This document shows, piece after piece, positions 23,101 to 34,159 of a DNA stretch of 64,000 nt. Position 1 is the first letter of the stretch, and each line of letters starts with the position of its first letter. The DNA comes from Prorocentrum cordatum (taxonomy: Eukaryota; Sar; Dinophyceae; Prorocentrales; Prorocentraceae). The notes below the pieces were generated by a model. The model saw only the letters and a list, made by a program, of their open reading frames with translations. It did no database searches and was not told where the DNA came from. The stretch spans positions 221,342-285,341 of the forward strand of contig CAUYUJ010016893.1 in the NCBI GenBank assembly GCA_963575745.1. Direction: 5' to 3'. A program made the position numbers and the translations under genes.

Positions 23101-23399
23101 GCCCCCGACCGACTGTCAGCGGCCCGCCCCACACGACCCCTCGGCCACCACGGCAAGCACGGCCGCGCGACTCCGGCATCCTGGCCGCAGCTCGGGCCCG
23201 CGCGGGGCCCCGGTGCGCACGGGGCGGCCGTTGTCGCACTCTCGCGGGCCGCCCCCCTCGAGGGCGGGCACTCGTTGGCCCAGGTCGCCAGGCGTGCTGC
23301 CCGAGGATCCTCAGCAGATGCTTTCGCGCGAGCGTTGTGCTCGTCCGCCGAAGCCCTCCAATGCCGCTAAGATGGTGAACGACGCAGTTGGCGTGATGA

Positions 23400-23545
23400 A
23401 GGAGCAGGAGCAGGAGCAGGAGGAGGAGGAGGAGGAGGAGGAGGAGGAGGAGGAGGAGGAGGAGGAGGAGGAGGAGGAGGGGGAGGAGGAGGAGGGGGAG
23501 GAGGGCGAGGAGGAGGAGGAGGAGGAGGAGGAGGAGGAGACGCAG
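23400..23545. repeat. (GGA)n tract
   Basis: Nearly pure GGAGGA triplets with GGGGGA interruptions. Confidence 0.95.
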
Positions 23546-23714
23546 AGTGATGAAAAACACGAGAGCTTTCGAGGGTCCGCGCGGGTTTCCTGGACCGGCG
23601 TTGGAGCCAGCTCCTCGGCGCGCGGAGCGCGCCGAGGGGCGGCGCCATGGAGGCGCAGCCAATGGGAGTCCAGCGCAGATCCAAACACAGAATGGCCATT
23701 TGAACTTATTATTA

Positions 23715-23785
23715 TGGAGGAGGAAGAGGAGGAGGAGGAGGAGGAGGAGGAGGAGGAGGAGGAGGAGGAGGAGGAGGAGGAACTT
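23715..23785. repeat. (GGA)n tract
   Basis: Pure GGAGGA triplets bordered on each side by AACTTATTAT. Confidence 0.95.
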
Positions 23786-23799
23786 ATTATGGAGCTGAA

Positions 23800-24830
23800 C
23801 GGGGCAAACACAAAATGAACTAACACACGTCTTGAGGATATTCCAGCTCAGTCCTCGCGCCCCCGCGAAAGATCGAACCTCTTGACAGAGAAGACAGCGA
23901 CGAAGATGCAAACGCAGGGGGACGGACACGATTGGAGAGGACGACCAAATAATCGCACTGAAGATGACGCCGCCAACGAGCCGGCTCGGGACCCAATGTA
24001 TCGATCATCGCTCAGGGCGCTGCTGCGTGACGGGCCCCCCTGGGCAATTCTTAATCGTAATCCTGGATTTCTCAAGACCGCAGACGCCGTGAATCCTCAA
24101 CACGTGGGGGCCCTGGAAACCCTCGCCGTCCATCTCCCGGGCCGATCTCTGGTCGCTGGCCCTCTTCTCCAGGCCTCTGGGAGCCAGGGAGGGGACGTCA
24201 AGAGCAAACGCCAGACGCTTTGGATGGCTGCGCACTGCTAGGATAACGCCTCCCGTGCTGTGTCTCTTCTTGTAAGCGTTGTGCCCGTACCAGTTGTTCT
24301 GCTTGCTTCGCGACGCCCGGAGGTCTGTGCCCTCCCTCTCAGGAGTCCACCACCGAGGCCGCGACGCAGCTCCAACTCGTCGCGCTCCAGGTTGACGAGG
24401 CCAAGCGCGTGGCGCACCACTTCGTTCGCCGCCTCGCTGGCGCAGCCTCGGGGGGGGGGGGAGGGCGCCCGCAGTCTTGTGGGGAGCGAGAACCCAGGCC
24501 GCCCAGCTTCGCGCACCGTGCCCCGCGAGGCGCGACGCGCGGGTACCTTCGCACCCTCGCGCCGCCGCCCTGGAGAAGGGCGCATCTGCAAGCCGAGGTC
24601 CCCGGCCCCGGGCGTCCACCAGCTCTGCTCTCCACGCTGGAGCCCCTGGCAGGACCAGGCAGCATCGAATCGGGGAGCCGTGCATCGGATCGGGCTGCCT
24701 CGGCACGGCCTCGAGATCGCATCGGATCCGCTGTGCCAGGATGCACAGCGGCGCAGCGCCAGTGCCGGGCCGCTGCGGACAGACAGAGCATCGAGGTCGA
24801 GTCGGATCGGGCCGGCCGAAGTCGACATCG
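23800..24830. other. No gene recognised
   Basis: Overlapping GC-rich frames on both strands up to 354 codons. No domain identified. Confidence 0.4.
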
Positions 24831-24832
24831 AA

Positions 24833-24960
24833 TCGGGAGGAGGAGGAGGAGGATGGGGAAGGGGAAGATGGGGAGGGGGAGGAGGAGGAGGAAGAGGAGG
24901 AGGAGGAGGAGGAGGAGGTTGAGGAGGAGGAGGGGGAGGAGGAGGAGGAGGAGGGGGCCC
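24833..24960. repeat. (GGA)n tract
   Basis: GGAGGA triplets interrupted by GGGGAAGATGGG and GTTGAGG. Confidence 0.95.
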
Positions 24961-25105
24961 TGCCCGGGGCCGTCCGCGCCGCGTGAAAGGGTGCTCCGGA
25001 GGCCGTGGCTGCCTCCTTGGACATCCCGGGGGCGCCCGGCGCCGGAGGCACCCCAAGGGGGGTGCCCAACGCTGGTCCGAAGCCTCCGCGCGCACCCCCA
25101 AAAAC

Positions 25106-25278
25106 TATACACCCTGCGAAATGCTTAAGAAATCATGGGTTAAGAAATTCATCGTCTCAGAACTTGAACAAAAACCCAAAATTTCCATTGAAATCTTAGG
25201 ATTTACATGGAAACATTAAGAATAATCGAGACTCTGGCCGAAAATTTAGGTTTTCTTAAGCATCGCCTAAGGTGTATA
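25106..25278. mobile_element. AT-rich MITE-like element
   Basis: A 173-bp AT-rich island with about 30-bp inverted ends. Left: TATACACCCTGCGAAATGCT then TAAGAAA. Right reverse-complemented: TATACACCTTAGGCGATGCT then TAAGAAA. No coding content and no second copy in the window. Confidence 0.7.
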
Positions 25279-25654
25279 CACAGGTTTGCAGCTTTGTCCT
25301 GGGCCCCTTGTTCTCTGACGGCTCTCGGGCCCCGGGAGGGGCCCCCCAGAAGCAGAAGCGTGCAAAGCATATCAGGATCCGACCCGCCCTGCGACCCAGC
25401 CGCGTGGCTTTGTCGAAGCATCTGCCCCTGCAACGGACTACTTCAAATCCCCTGACTCTGATCCGCAACCGCGGGGGCTATACAACAAGACCCGTTGCCC
25501 CCCATGGCCCTCCCTTCCTTCATGGCGATCGGGTCATCCACCCCGCGCGCAGCTTCCCGCCGTGTGACCGCGCGCGGGGGGGGGGAGGGGGACGTCCTAC
25601 ACGCGCGGGGGCGTCGGGCCGCACCTGTGAATCTCTAGAATAGGTGGAGACATC

Positions 25655-25800
25655 CGAAGCCCAGCCCCCCACCAACCATCGACTCTCCCGAGCAGATGGG
25701 GGTCGGGGGTAGGGTTCGGATCTCGCCACGCGCTCGACGAATTCCGAACCCGACCCCCGCCGCCCATCGAGTCGCCTAAATCGTTGATCGGCGAGGGTGC
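25655..25800. repeat. Dispersed hairpin repeat, family P, copy 2
   Basis: GGGGGTAGGGTTCGGATCTC and CGAATTCCGAACCCGACCCC form inverted halves. Related to 1470-1625. Confidence 0.5.
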
Positions 25801-26325
25801 CCATCGGTCGGAAGACGTGGGGTAGGAACATGAAGCAGCATGGCGTTGAGAGTAGACTGGGCCTCCGCCCGCCCCCCGTGAAGAGGAAGGGCAAGGGTAA
25901 AGCACTCGATGATTGGCGTAGGAAGGCGCCAAAAGTAGATTGGAATATTGGAGCAGGGGCTCGACTACTGAATGGATTTATCCAGAGCTTGACTTCCCCG
26001 CCGAACTTGCGAAAGACACGTAGAATGTTCTCCGCCGGTGTACGGAACGTTCTACGCATTTTTCGTACATCGGGCTGGCAAAAAAATACTGGGCCGCATC
26101 AATTATGTAGTCGATCCTCTGCGCGAAATCTGGGAATCGAGGAATGCCTGCCTTCAACACTCGCTGGGTAGGGTTCGGATTGTGCCGCCGATGTAGACTG
26201 GGACCTCGGCGCGGGCGCGCGCCCCCGGCAGGGCGGTGCGGCGCGGGGCCGTCCCGCGGTTGGCTCGCCTGCGGTGGCGGGGCCACCTCTCGAGGCAGAG
26301 ATTTGAACAGAACCTCCGGCTGGAG
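25801..26325. other. No gene recognised
   Basis: No recognisable domain. A solitary GGGTAGGGTTCGGATTGTG near 26166 echoes family P. Confidence 0.4.
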
Positions 26326-26329
26326 GATC

Positions 26330-26460
26330 GGTGTTCGCAGACCTCCGCAGGCGGTGGATGTGGATACATTTCGGCCCCCCGGGGGCCCAAATGTATCCAT
26401 ATCCACCGCCTGCTGGGTCCCCAGGGCGCCGGTTCCACGGGCGCTGGGTATGGATATATC
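26330..26460. repeat. CATATCCACCGCC hairpin repeat, family K, copy 1
   Basis: GCAGGCGGTGGATGTGGATA and, after a CGGCCCCCCGGGGGCC centre, TATCCATATCCACCGCCTGC form a hairpin with a stem of roughly 30 bp. Related copies lie at 36483-36625 and 51405-51545. Confidence 0.8.
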
Positions 26461-26495
26461 CCCGCCTCGCACGCTTCCTCTTCCTCCGCCTCCCC

Positions 26496-26672
26496 TCGGC
26501 TGCGCGCAAGAGGGACCGTAGGCAAGGGGTGAACTTGGTGCGCTTGCATTTCGTGGGCCGTGGGGAAGGTCAACTCCAGGCAATCCAAGCGCACCAGCCA
26601 GTGCTGGTGGGACCCGTGTGCACCCCGCACCAGAAGTCACTCCAGGAAAGGGTCACTCTCACGCGTAGTCGA
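26496..26672. mobile_element. MITE-like element, family A, copy 2
   Basis: 177 bp. Left arm TCGGCTGCGCGCAAGAGGGA. Right arm reverse-complemented TCGACTACGCGTGAGAGTGA. Both run inward to TTGGTGCGC or TCTGGTGCGG. Starts 36 bp after the family K hairpin. Confidence 0.75.
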
Positions 26673-27470
26673 TCTCCTCTTTGCGTTCGGCCTTGACGTT
26701 CTTCCAATAAAGGAACCCCGCCACCCCTCCTCCTTTCTCCTCCTGGCCCTCCCACGCGAAAGCCCTTGGAACACCCTGGCCAAAACAAGAACCCCACAGG
26801 AACCCCGCGGACCGACCTTCACCCCTCAAGACCTCAGACAGAAGCCCCCCCGCTGTAATAGGAGGGCGGCCAGAACACCTACATAACCAGCACCACAACG
26901 ACAGATGCCCTTTAGTTGATGCGGCTTGTAAATGGACCGAACGGGGCAGTGTGGTCTAGTGAACGCACAAGGACACTTCGGCAGACGCCGTCGATGGGGC
27001 CAGGATGGTTACAGCCGTGCTGCCACCTTGAGGGGCACTGAGTCAGGATGCAGTGGCTTCTCGGGCCACGGCGGACCTTGGCCACGAACAGGTCCCCCAA
27101 CCCAGCTCTAAAGGAGCGGCCTAAAGTCAGAGCACCTCCCGAGCGCGACGTGGTCTTTTTGTCAGCGTCTTCGCTGTATTCCTCCCTTGGCCGTGCTCCC
27201 GCTCCTGTTCCGCTTCCAGAAAATAATGATAAAAAAACTGCATGACCTGTTTGAGGTCCATTCGACTCCCGGGCTCGATGTATATACAACGTCGTTTGGT
27301 CTGCCAGGGCGACAATGAGTTCGACACAGGAATTCGATGTGTAGGCGCTCCGGCGTCCCACGGGTTGGGCAGCTGGGGCGTCTGTGTGCACACCGAGCCC
27401 CTTGGCCACCGGACGACTTGGTGTATACTTCAATGCACTCTGGGGCGGGGATTCCGCGGTCTAGAACTCC
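26673..27470. other. No gene recognised
   Basis: Nothing identifiable beyond unremarkable open frames. Confidence 0.4.
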
Positions 27471-27474
27471 GCGA

Positions 27475-27605
27475 CGCGATCCCGCAGATACGCGGTCGCA
27501 CAGATACGCTCCGCGCGGGGCATCCGCGACAACACGCCACGTATCCGCGGGGTCGCGGCCCAAGGGCCCGGCCTGCGAGGCCATGGATACGGGTGTGCTC
27601 TTCGA
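27475..27605. repeat. Dispersed repeat, family L, copy 1
   Basis: Shares CGCGCGGGGCATCCGCG, CCACGTATCCGCGGGGTCGC (variants) and a CCATGGATACGGG-type end with 30055-30165. It contains several overlapping GATACGC/GCGTATC inversions. Confidence 0.6.
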
Positions 27606-28675
27606 CCACGAGAGCCCCCTTCGACCCCACATCTCCTCACACGCCCCCGCCCTCCTGTAAACCCTCATGGGGGCCTCTGTGGACCTCCGCGGCCCTCGTT
27701 ATCATGAACGTGATTTCGACCAGATTTGGTCCAGATTCCGACCACCCCGCTTTACCCATTCGTCCACATGTCAAAAGTGTTGTCCAAATCTTGTCCAAAC
27801 GACGTCGACCAAATCCGACGAAGTCCGGACGAACTCTCGCAAACAACAAAAAAAATAGGGCCCGACTCTGAGGCTCCCATGAAGGAGCCCACAACCGCCC
27901 GGGGCGAGCCTCGACTGCCGAGGGGGGCGCCCTGGAACTCCCGCAGGACCTTCTTCGCGGAGCGCGCCTGCCTCACGCCCGCCCCGGCCTGCGACGCGAC
28001 CCAGGGCGTCGAGCACGGCGGCGGCAGCAACGGACGACGAACGACGCGCGCGCGGAGCGGACGGGGCACGTTCAGGGCGCAGTGTGGGAGGGGCCATGGA
28101 TCCGGCCCAGATCTCCAGGTGCCGCGATTCGGGGAACAAGCGATGACGTAAACATAATCTTTCGGAGGTCCGCGTGGACCTCCGAAAATGCTCATTTCTG
28201 TTATTGTTTGTTGCCCGAGCGAGAAACACACAAACACACAAACACAATCTCACTCTTGAATTCCCGGCTGACTGATGCAGCGCAGCGAGTCCTAGGGCGG
28301 AACACGCCCAGATCAATTAACACCGGGCGTCTGCATGTGGATGGTCAGGACGTGGCTGATGCGTGTAGGGAAAACGGCCATAGCCAATGCACGAGGACAC
28401 TGGCAAGCAAGTACACGGACGGTCTGGCGACGCCGGTTACCGCGACTCTCTGAAGAGCGCGAGGCGAATGACATGGAGGCAAATGTCGACAAATAAGAAG
28501 CACACAATCACACATGCATGAAGGAGGCGGGAGTCGTGGAGGTGGGGGAGCATGAGGGTATGGTATGAGGGGAGCGGCGTGAGGACTGGGGTGAAGCGTG
28601 ATCGGAGGTAGCCAATATTGTCGCCTCTTCCTCAATATCATCATTCCTTCTGACATATGACGGCGTGGTTGATGC
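27606..28675. other. No gene recognised; one perfect hairpin
   Basis: Contains a perfect hairpin at about 28158-28187: TTTCGGAGGTCC, loop GCGT, GGACCTCCGAAA. Otherwise unrecognised. Confidence 0.45.
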
Positions 28676-28679
28676 ATGC

Positions 28680-29050
28680 ATGCTTGTACCACTGGTTTGC
28701 TTGTTTGGCGATTTTGTCACCTGATTGCGTGTTTACTTGATGGCATGCTTGTTTCCTTGCTTTGTCCACTGCTCGCGTGCTTGCAATAGTGCTGGTTTGC
28801 GTGCTTTATCTACTGCGTGCTTGCGCGCTTGCGTGCTTGCGTGCATGTTTGCTCGCTTGGCCCACTTGCTTGCGTCTCGCCATGCTTGTTGTTGCTCGCT
28901 CGCGACTGTGGTCACATGCGTGTGTTTGTGTGTGTGGCCACCTGCAAGAATTTGTGCTCGAGTGTCATGAGTCATGCTTAGCTTGCTTGCAAGATCGCTT
29001 GCTTGCTTGCGTGCGTGCGTTCGTGCTGGCTTGTACGCTTGTTACCATTA
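28680..29050. repeat. Degenerate GCTT/GCGT tetranucleotide repeat
   Basis: TGCTTGCGTGCTTGCGTGCA-like repeats, strongest at 28820-28870 and 28980-29045. Confidence 0.8.
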
Positions 29051-29059
29051 TCGCCCGCA

Positions 29060-29875
29060 TGGTTGCTTGCCAAACCAGTTTGCTCTTCACGGTTGCTCTA
29101 GTGGCATGGAAGTCTTTGCAAGGCCATGTGTGGAGCCACGCCTGCTATATCTGAACGTAGCCTCCGCAGTTACGGATGCCACGTCGTCCTCCTCGCACTG
29201 CTTCTGGGAGTCGTAGTGCCAATCTCCACATCGTGCGAGGAGTCTTGAGTGTGCGCGCGTCAGGGTGGGGGTCGTCTTCCTGAGACCCGCTCCTCTTGAC
29301 CTCTTTTTCTCCTCGAGCGGCGCGATACCGCAACAACACACACACACACACTCTGAGCTCCACGTGCTTTGCGTGCAATGAGGCCCGAACGCGCCTCTAG
29401 AGAAAACCGCCGCTGGCGCCGACTGCTTTTGCACGGCGAGCCCGCAAGGGGCGCCACATGTGTGTTGGCTTTGCCATGCAGCGTTGGTGGGTTGCGGGTG
29501 TGTCGCGGGGTGTGTCGCGGGGTGTGTTGCGGATGGGTCGCGGGCAGGAGCGCGGTTGGGGCGCAGGGTGTGCGGCGGGGTGGGTTGCGGGTGGGAAACG
29601 GTGCTGGGATCGCGGGCTCGGATCGTGGGTAGGTCTCGGGGCGGACGCAGCAAACAATAACGACAGATCCGCCCTGCGAAGCCCCACCTCAGCCGCGCAC
29701 CCATGGACGGCAACAAGACCCCTCGGCCCGCTCGCTCGGGAGATGCATGTTTCCACTTTTTGGAGCGCGAAGGGCACAGAACCGCGGACATGGTTTCTAG
29801 GCGCCGTGCCCTCCTGCGCTCTCTGGTCCGCAGCACCTCGCGGCCCCCCTGAAGGCGGGGCGCACTGCGCAGACA
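29060..29875. other. No gene recognised
   Basis: 29490-29640 contains degenerate GGGTTGCGGGTG/GGGTGTGTCGCG units. No domain seen. Confidence 0.4.
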
Positions 29876-29877
29876 AG

Positions 29878-29990
29878 AGCAGAGAAGAGACAGGAGAGGA
29901 GAGGGAGACGGGGAGAGACAGGGAGAGGCAGGGGGAGAGAGAGAGGGAGAGAACGAGCGAGAGAGAGAGAGAGAGAGAGAAATGCGGAGG
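29878..29990. repeat. (GA)n tract
   Basis: GAGAGAGAG with GGGAGA and AACGAGC interruptions. Confidence 0.9.
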
Positions 29991-30054
29991 AGAACGGAGT
30001 CGCGAGCGACGAGCATATCCGTACCCATTCCCTCACGATTCAAGTACGGCCCAA

Positions 30055-30165
30055 GGATGCACGATCCCATTGATACGCCACGCGCGGGGCATCCGCGCAA
30101 AGCCACCTGGTATCTATGGGGTCGCTGCCGAAGACTCCAGACCGTGAAGCCGTGGATCTATGCAT
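30055..30165. repeat. Dispersed repeat, family L, copy 2
   Basis: Contains CGCGCGGGGCATCCGCGCAA and TATCTATGGGGTCGCTGCCG, matching 27475-27605. Confidence 0.6.
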
Positions 30166-30169
30166 ATAG

Positions 30170-30875
30170 TAATGTGTCTGCCTGTCTGTCTGTGTGTCTG
30201 TCTGTCTGTTGATACGTCTGTCTGTATGTATGTATGTATATGTGTGTGGTTGTATGTATGTGTGTTTGTATGTATGTATGTATGTATGTACGTATGTGTG
30301 TATGTCTGTCTGTCTGTCTGTCGGTCTGTCTGCCTGTCTGTCTGTCTGTCTGTATGTCTGTCTGTCTGTCTGTATGTATGTATGTATGTTTGTATGTATG
30401 TATGTACGTATGTATGTAGGTATGTAGATATGTATGTGTGTATATGTGTGTATGTATGTATGTATGTATGTGTGTATGTATGTATGTATGTATGTATGTA
30501 TGTATGCATGTATGTATGTATGCATGGTGTGTATATGTGTGTTTTAGATGTGTGTGTATGTCTGTATGTCTGTATGTTTGTACGTACGACCTTGCATGTA
30601 TATATACATTTATTTCTATATATATAAATACATATATATATATATGTGATTGTATGTTTGTATATGTGTATGCATGTATGCGCATGCGGGTATGTGTAGG
30701 TATGTATGTGCGTATGCGTGTGTACGTGTGTAGGTATGTTTGTATGCAAGAAGTATGTGTGTATATATGCATGCATGTATGCATGCATGCATGCATGCAT
30801 GCATGTATGTTTGGATGCATACATGTATGTGCATGTACATTGTATGTATATCTATGTATTTATATGCAGCTATGG
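30170..30875. repeat. TGTC / TGTA tetranucleotide array
   Basis: About 700 bp: CTGTCTGTCTG grading into GTATGTATGTA and then CATGCATGCATG. Open frames on both strands across it are repeat artefacts. Confidence 0.95.
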
Positions 30876-30879
30876 GGCC

Positions 30880-31680
30880 AATCTCGGAGACCCTGAACCC
30901 ACGCATACTGACGTCTTATATTTTACTGCCGCCACCTTCCGTCGACCCCCCGCTGACTTCCGCTGGCGGACCGCCGCCGGATTACTGCCGCTGGGCTTCC
31001 TTCGAGGGCGAAATTCGCGGAAGGCATTTTGTTTTTTTTTCGTGGTTTTTGTTTTTGTCTCTCTCTCTCTCTCTCTCTGGGAAGCCCTGTCTCCCGCACA
31101 CGAGAAGGGGGCATGGGGAGAGGGGGCCCCTACGTCCGAAGTCGTGTCTTTTTCGCAGCGGCTCCGCTCCCGGAGAGTTCTGGACCTCGCCCCTGGGACG
31201 GGCTGCTCGTGCTGAGTCGTTCGTCGGCGGTCATGGTGCCCGATCAAGGCCCCTCGGGGCGGACTACTGTCAAACAGCTGGCCGTGGTGCTTTTGTTTTG
31301 CGACGTGGGGCTGTCTGGGTCTGCGGGTCCAAAATCGACCTCCGGAATTGTTCTGGGGTGCGATCTGACCGGACTTTCGAAGCGGATCATGCCGTCGCGA
31401 CCATACGCCCTCCATCGTCGCAGGAAAAGCAAGCACGTCCGAAAACCCTCGGGGCTCCAAGTTCGAAGGACGCCAGAGGAAGGAGCAGGCGGAGCATGAG
31501 CAGGAGGAGGAGGGCTGAAGGCTGCCAGGGGGTCTAGACCGGATTGGCGCCGAGCAAATCGGTGAGGAAGGAGGGAGACAGGCAGAGCCGCTCAAACTCG
31601 GAGACCAGGCCATTGTGGAGTGTGCGTTCTGCCTCACGAGACGTGGGCGGTCTCACGCCTCACACTTCTCCTCATCGCCT
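30880..31680. other. No gene recognised
   Basis: GC-rich frames up to 265 codons on both strands without a domain. A (CT)n run lies at about 31058-31078. Confidence 0.4.
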
Positions 31681-31884
31681 TCCTCCTCCTCCTCCTCCTC
31701 CTTCTTGCCCTTCCTCCAGCACCGTGACACATACGAGTACCTGGACAGCCCGAGGGTACCCTGGGGGACGCCCAGTCGACAGGAAACGCACGAGCCCCGA
31801 GCGTGGTCCTTGGAGGTCTAGCCCATTGCCGAGAGGCGTGACATCGGACTTTCGAGGTCCAAGCTCGGGTGAGGGGGGCGCTCT

Positions 31885-31965
31885 CGCTCTCTCTCTCTCT
31901 CTCTCTCTCTGTATCTCTCTCTCTCTCTCTCTCTGTATCTCTCTCTCTCTCTCTCGGTCTCACCT
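31885..31965. repeat. (CT)n tract
   Basis: CTCTCTCTC with two TGTATCT interruptions. Confidence 0.9.
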
Positions 31966-31984
31966 TGCGCTCGCCTCACGGAGG

Positions 31985-33790
31985 ATCCCCTCAGTAAGAG
32001 AAGGATTATTTAAAACCAATTTCTTTAACAAGGATCCAGAATCCTTAACTAAGGAGTTCTTCGGCAGGAGGACATGGGTGCGAGGCCTAGCTGCTTTCTC
32101 ACACAGCCCGCCACACAGAGGGGGGGCGTGACAGGAGAGAAGGTTAGCTTTTTCTCGCTCTCTCTCTCTCATTTTTTGTTGATGCTTTGTTATTGTTTCT
32201 CTCTCTCTCTCTCGTTCTCTCTCTCGTTCTCTCGTTCTCTTTTTTCTCTCTCTTTCTCTCTCCCTCCTTCCAGCTTCACATTCACGCAAAGCCCAGCCAC
32301 TGAAACCCCGATCGGACGCCATGCGAAAGCCTCCGCTGGGGGCATCGTTAGAAACCATAATACGGCCGCTTCTAACAAGGGCCCGTAGGAATCCTTCCTT
32401 TTAGAAAGGGTCCCTGTTTAAGGATTTCTTTAGTGAGCATGGATTTGCAAAGCCACCTGCATCAAGGGACCCCGAAGGAGTTCCATGTAGTGAATGGGTC
32501 GTGGTGCGCGCACCTTTGGTAAGCATTCGTCAGTAAGGATGCCTTAAACCAAGGCGTCCTTAGTACAGACCCATGTAGTGAGGAATCATTCGTGGGGATG
32601 TCTCTGATAAAGGATCCCCTCAACAAGAACCCCATGTTATAAAGGGTTGTTGCTCATTTTTCCCTTGACACGGCCTACGCGGACACGGATTACTTCGGAA
32701 TGCTGCCTTGAGTCATGGGGCCCGTAGTAAGGATGCGTGTAGTGTGGCGCCTTAGTGTGGATAGCTTTCGTGAAGGTGCCCTCAATGAGGACCCCTGCGG
32801 CAACGATTCCTTACTGCTACCCTTTTTAAAACCGGATTCCTTAATACGGGTGTCTTCAGCTGAAGACGCGTTCATTAGCAATTTGTTGTTTACCAAGGGG
32901 CCCTTATTCCGGATTTTTTTAGTTTGGAAGATCATCGTGTGGACGCGTGCATGAAACACTCGTTTTAACGGACGCCTTTTACCAGTGACCCCCTTGTGAG
33001 GAGTGATATGGGTCCTTAGTGAAGGTGCCTGTCGTACGGATCCCCTCGGTAAGGATCTCTGTTGTAAGGATTCACGCTTGCATTCGTACGAATTAATTTG
33101 ATGTTTTGTAGACGGCTTTTTGAAAATGCCCCTTCAGCGAGGCTACCTGCAGCATGGCTCCCCACGGGGAATACCCCTGTAATGAAGAATCCTTGCTACC
33201 TCCTTTCGCACGGAGTCCTTAAGCAAGACGCCTTCAATAAGGAATCCGGAACGTGGAGTACTGTAGCAAGGTCCTTAAACGGGAAGAAATGTGAGGGCGG
33301 TCAGGCTACCCTCACACAACCCGCAACGCTCCGGAGGGACGCGGCAGGAAAAAATGGCTGCTCTCTCTCTCGCTATCTCTGTCCCCTCTCTCTCTCTCAC
33401 TCTTTCTACCACCCTGCCTCTATCACATGAACGTAGGACCCAGCCGTTCCCGTAGGACCCAGCCAACGGAACCCCCATGAGACGCCATGCGAAAGCCTCC
33501 ACTGGGGCCATTGCTCGAGATCTTTGGCGCGGATGCGTATGGCAATGGGCACGTAACAAGAATTCCGTTGTGTGCTTGGCCCTTGGTGAGGCAGAGTGTA
33601 ATACACATTCCTTCGTAAGGGTGACTGAATCACAGGAACTGAAGGAAGTACCCCTTTTAGTGAGGAATCTCTAGCGAGGATGCTTTTGGTAAGCATTCGT
33701 CAGTACGGATGCCTGTGGCAAGAGATCCTTAGTAAGGACCCATTGTAGAAGGAATCTGTTGCGATCATGTTTTGTTTTTCTTCTTTTTTT
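31985..33790. repeat. Decayed AGTAAGGAT satellite, about 1.8 kb
   Basis: Many degenerate occurrences of CCTTAGTAAGGATCCC-like text, for example AGTAAGGATGCCT near 32531, GTTGTAAGGATTC near 33061 and GCATTCGTCAGTA near 32524 and again near 33694. Spacing is roughly 20-30 bp. (CT)n tracts at 32155-32272 and 33360-33400 interrupt it. A longer direct repeat, CGCCATGCGAAAGCCTCC, occurs at about 32318 and 33483. Confidence 0.65.
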
Positions 33791-33844
33791 ACCAGGATGC
33801 ACTCAGTAACGATCCCACTGGTAACGACGTGAGCACCCTGAGCA

Positions 33845-34005
33845 GGGAGCATCGGGGGAGGTGGTAGAGCGAGGAGGGAGGATGAGGGAAGAGGACGAGG
33901 AGAGGGGATGGGTGGTAGAGGCAGGGGGAGGCGGTAGAGGGAGGAGAGAGGAGGAGGAGGAGGAGGAGGAGGGAAAGAGGATGAGGAGGAGGAGGAGGAG
34001 CCTGT
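33845..34005. repeat. GGA-rich tract
   Basis: GAGGGAGGATGAGGGA-like purine repeats ending in GGAGGAGGA. Confidence 0.85.
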
Positions 34006-34159
34006 TGTGCGTTGGGTGTTCTTTTTGGGGGGCAAAAACGAAATTACCCTGGCGACGTACCCAACCCCTGCGCAATGCGGGGCAGGAGAAGCTTGGGCGG
34101 CTTCATGAGGGGGTGATGACGAGACATGCACGCATGTCTTTCTGCGACCAGCATTTGGG

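Noticed and set aside
30114-30896. Cys/Val/Tyr- or His/Thr-rich proteins of 150-236 codons
   Set aside because: Translations of the TGTA/TGTC tetranucleotide array.
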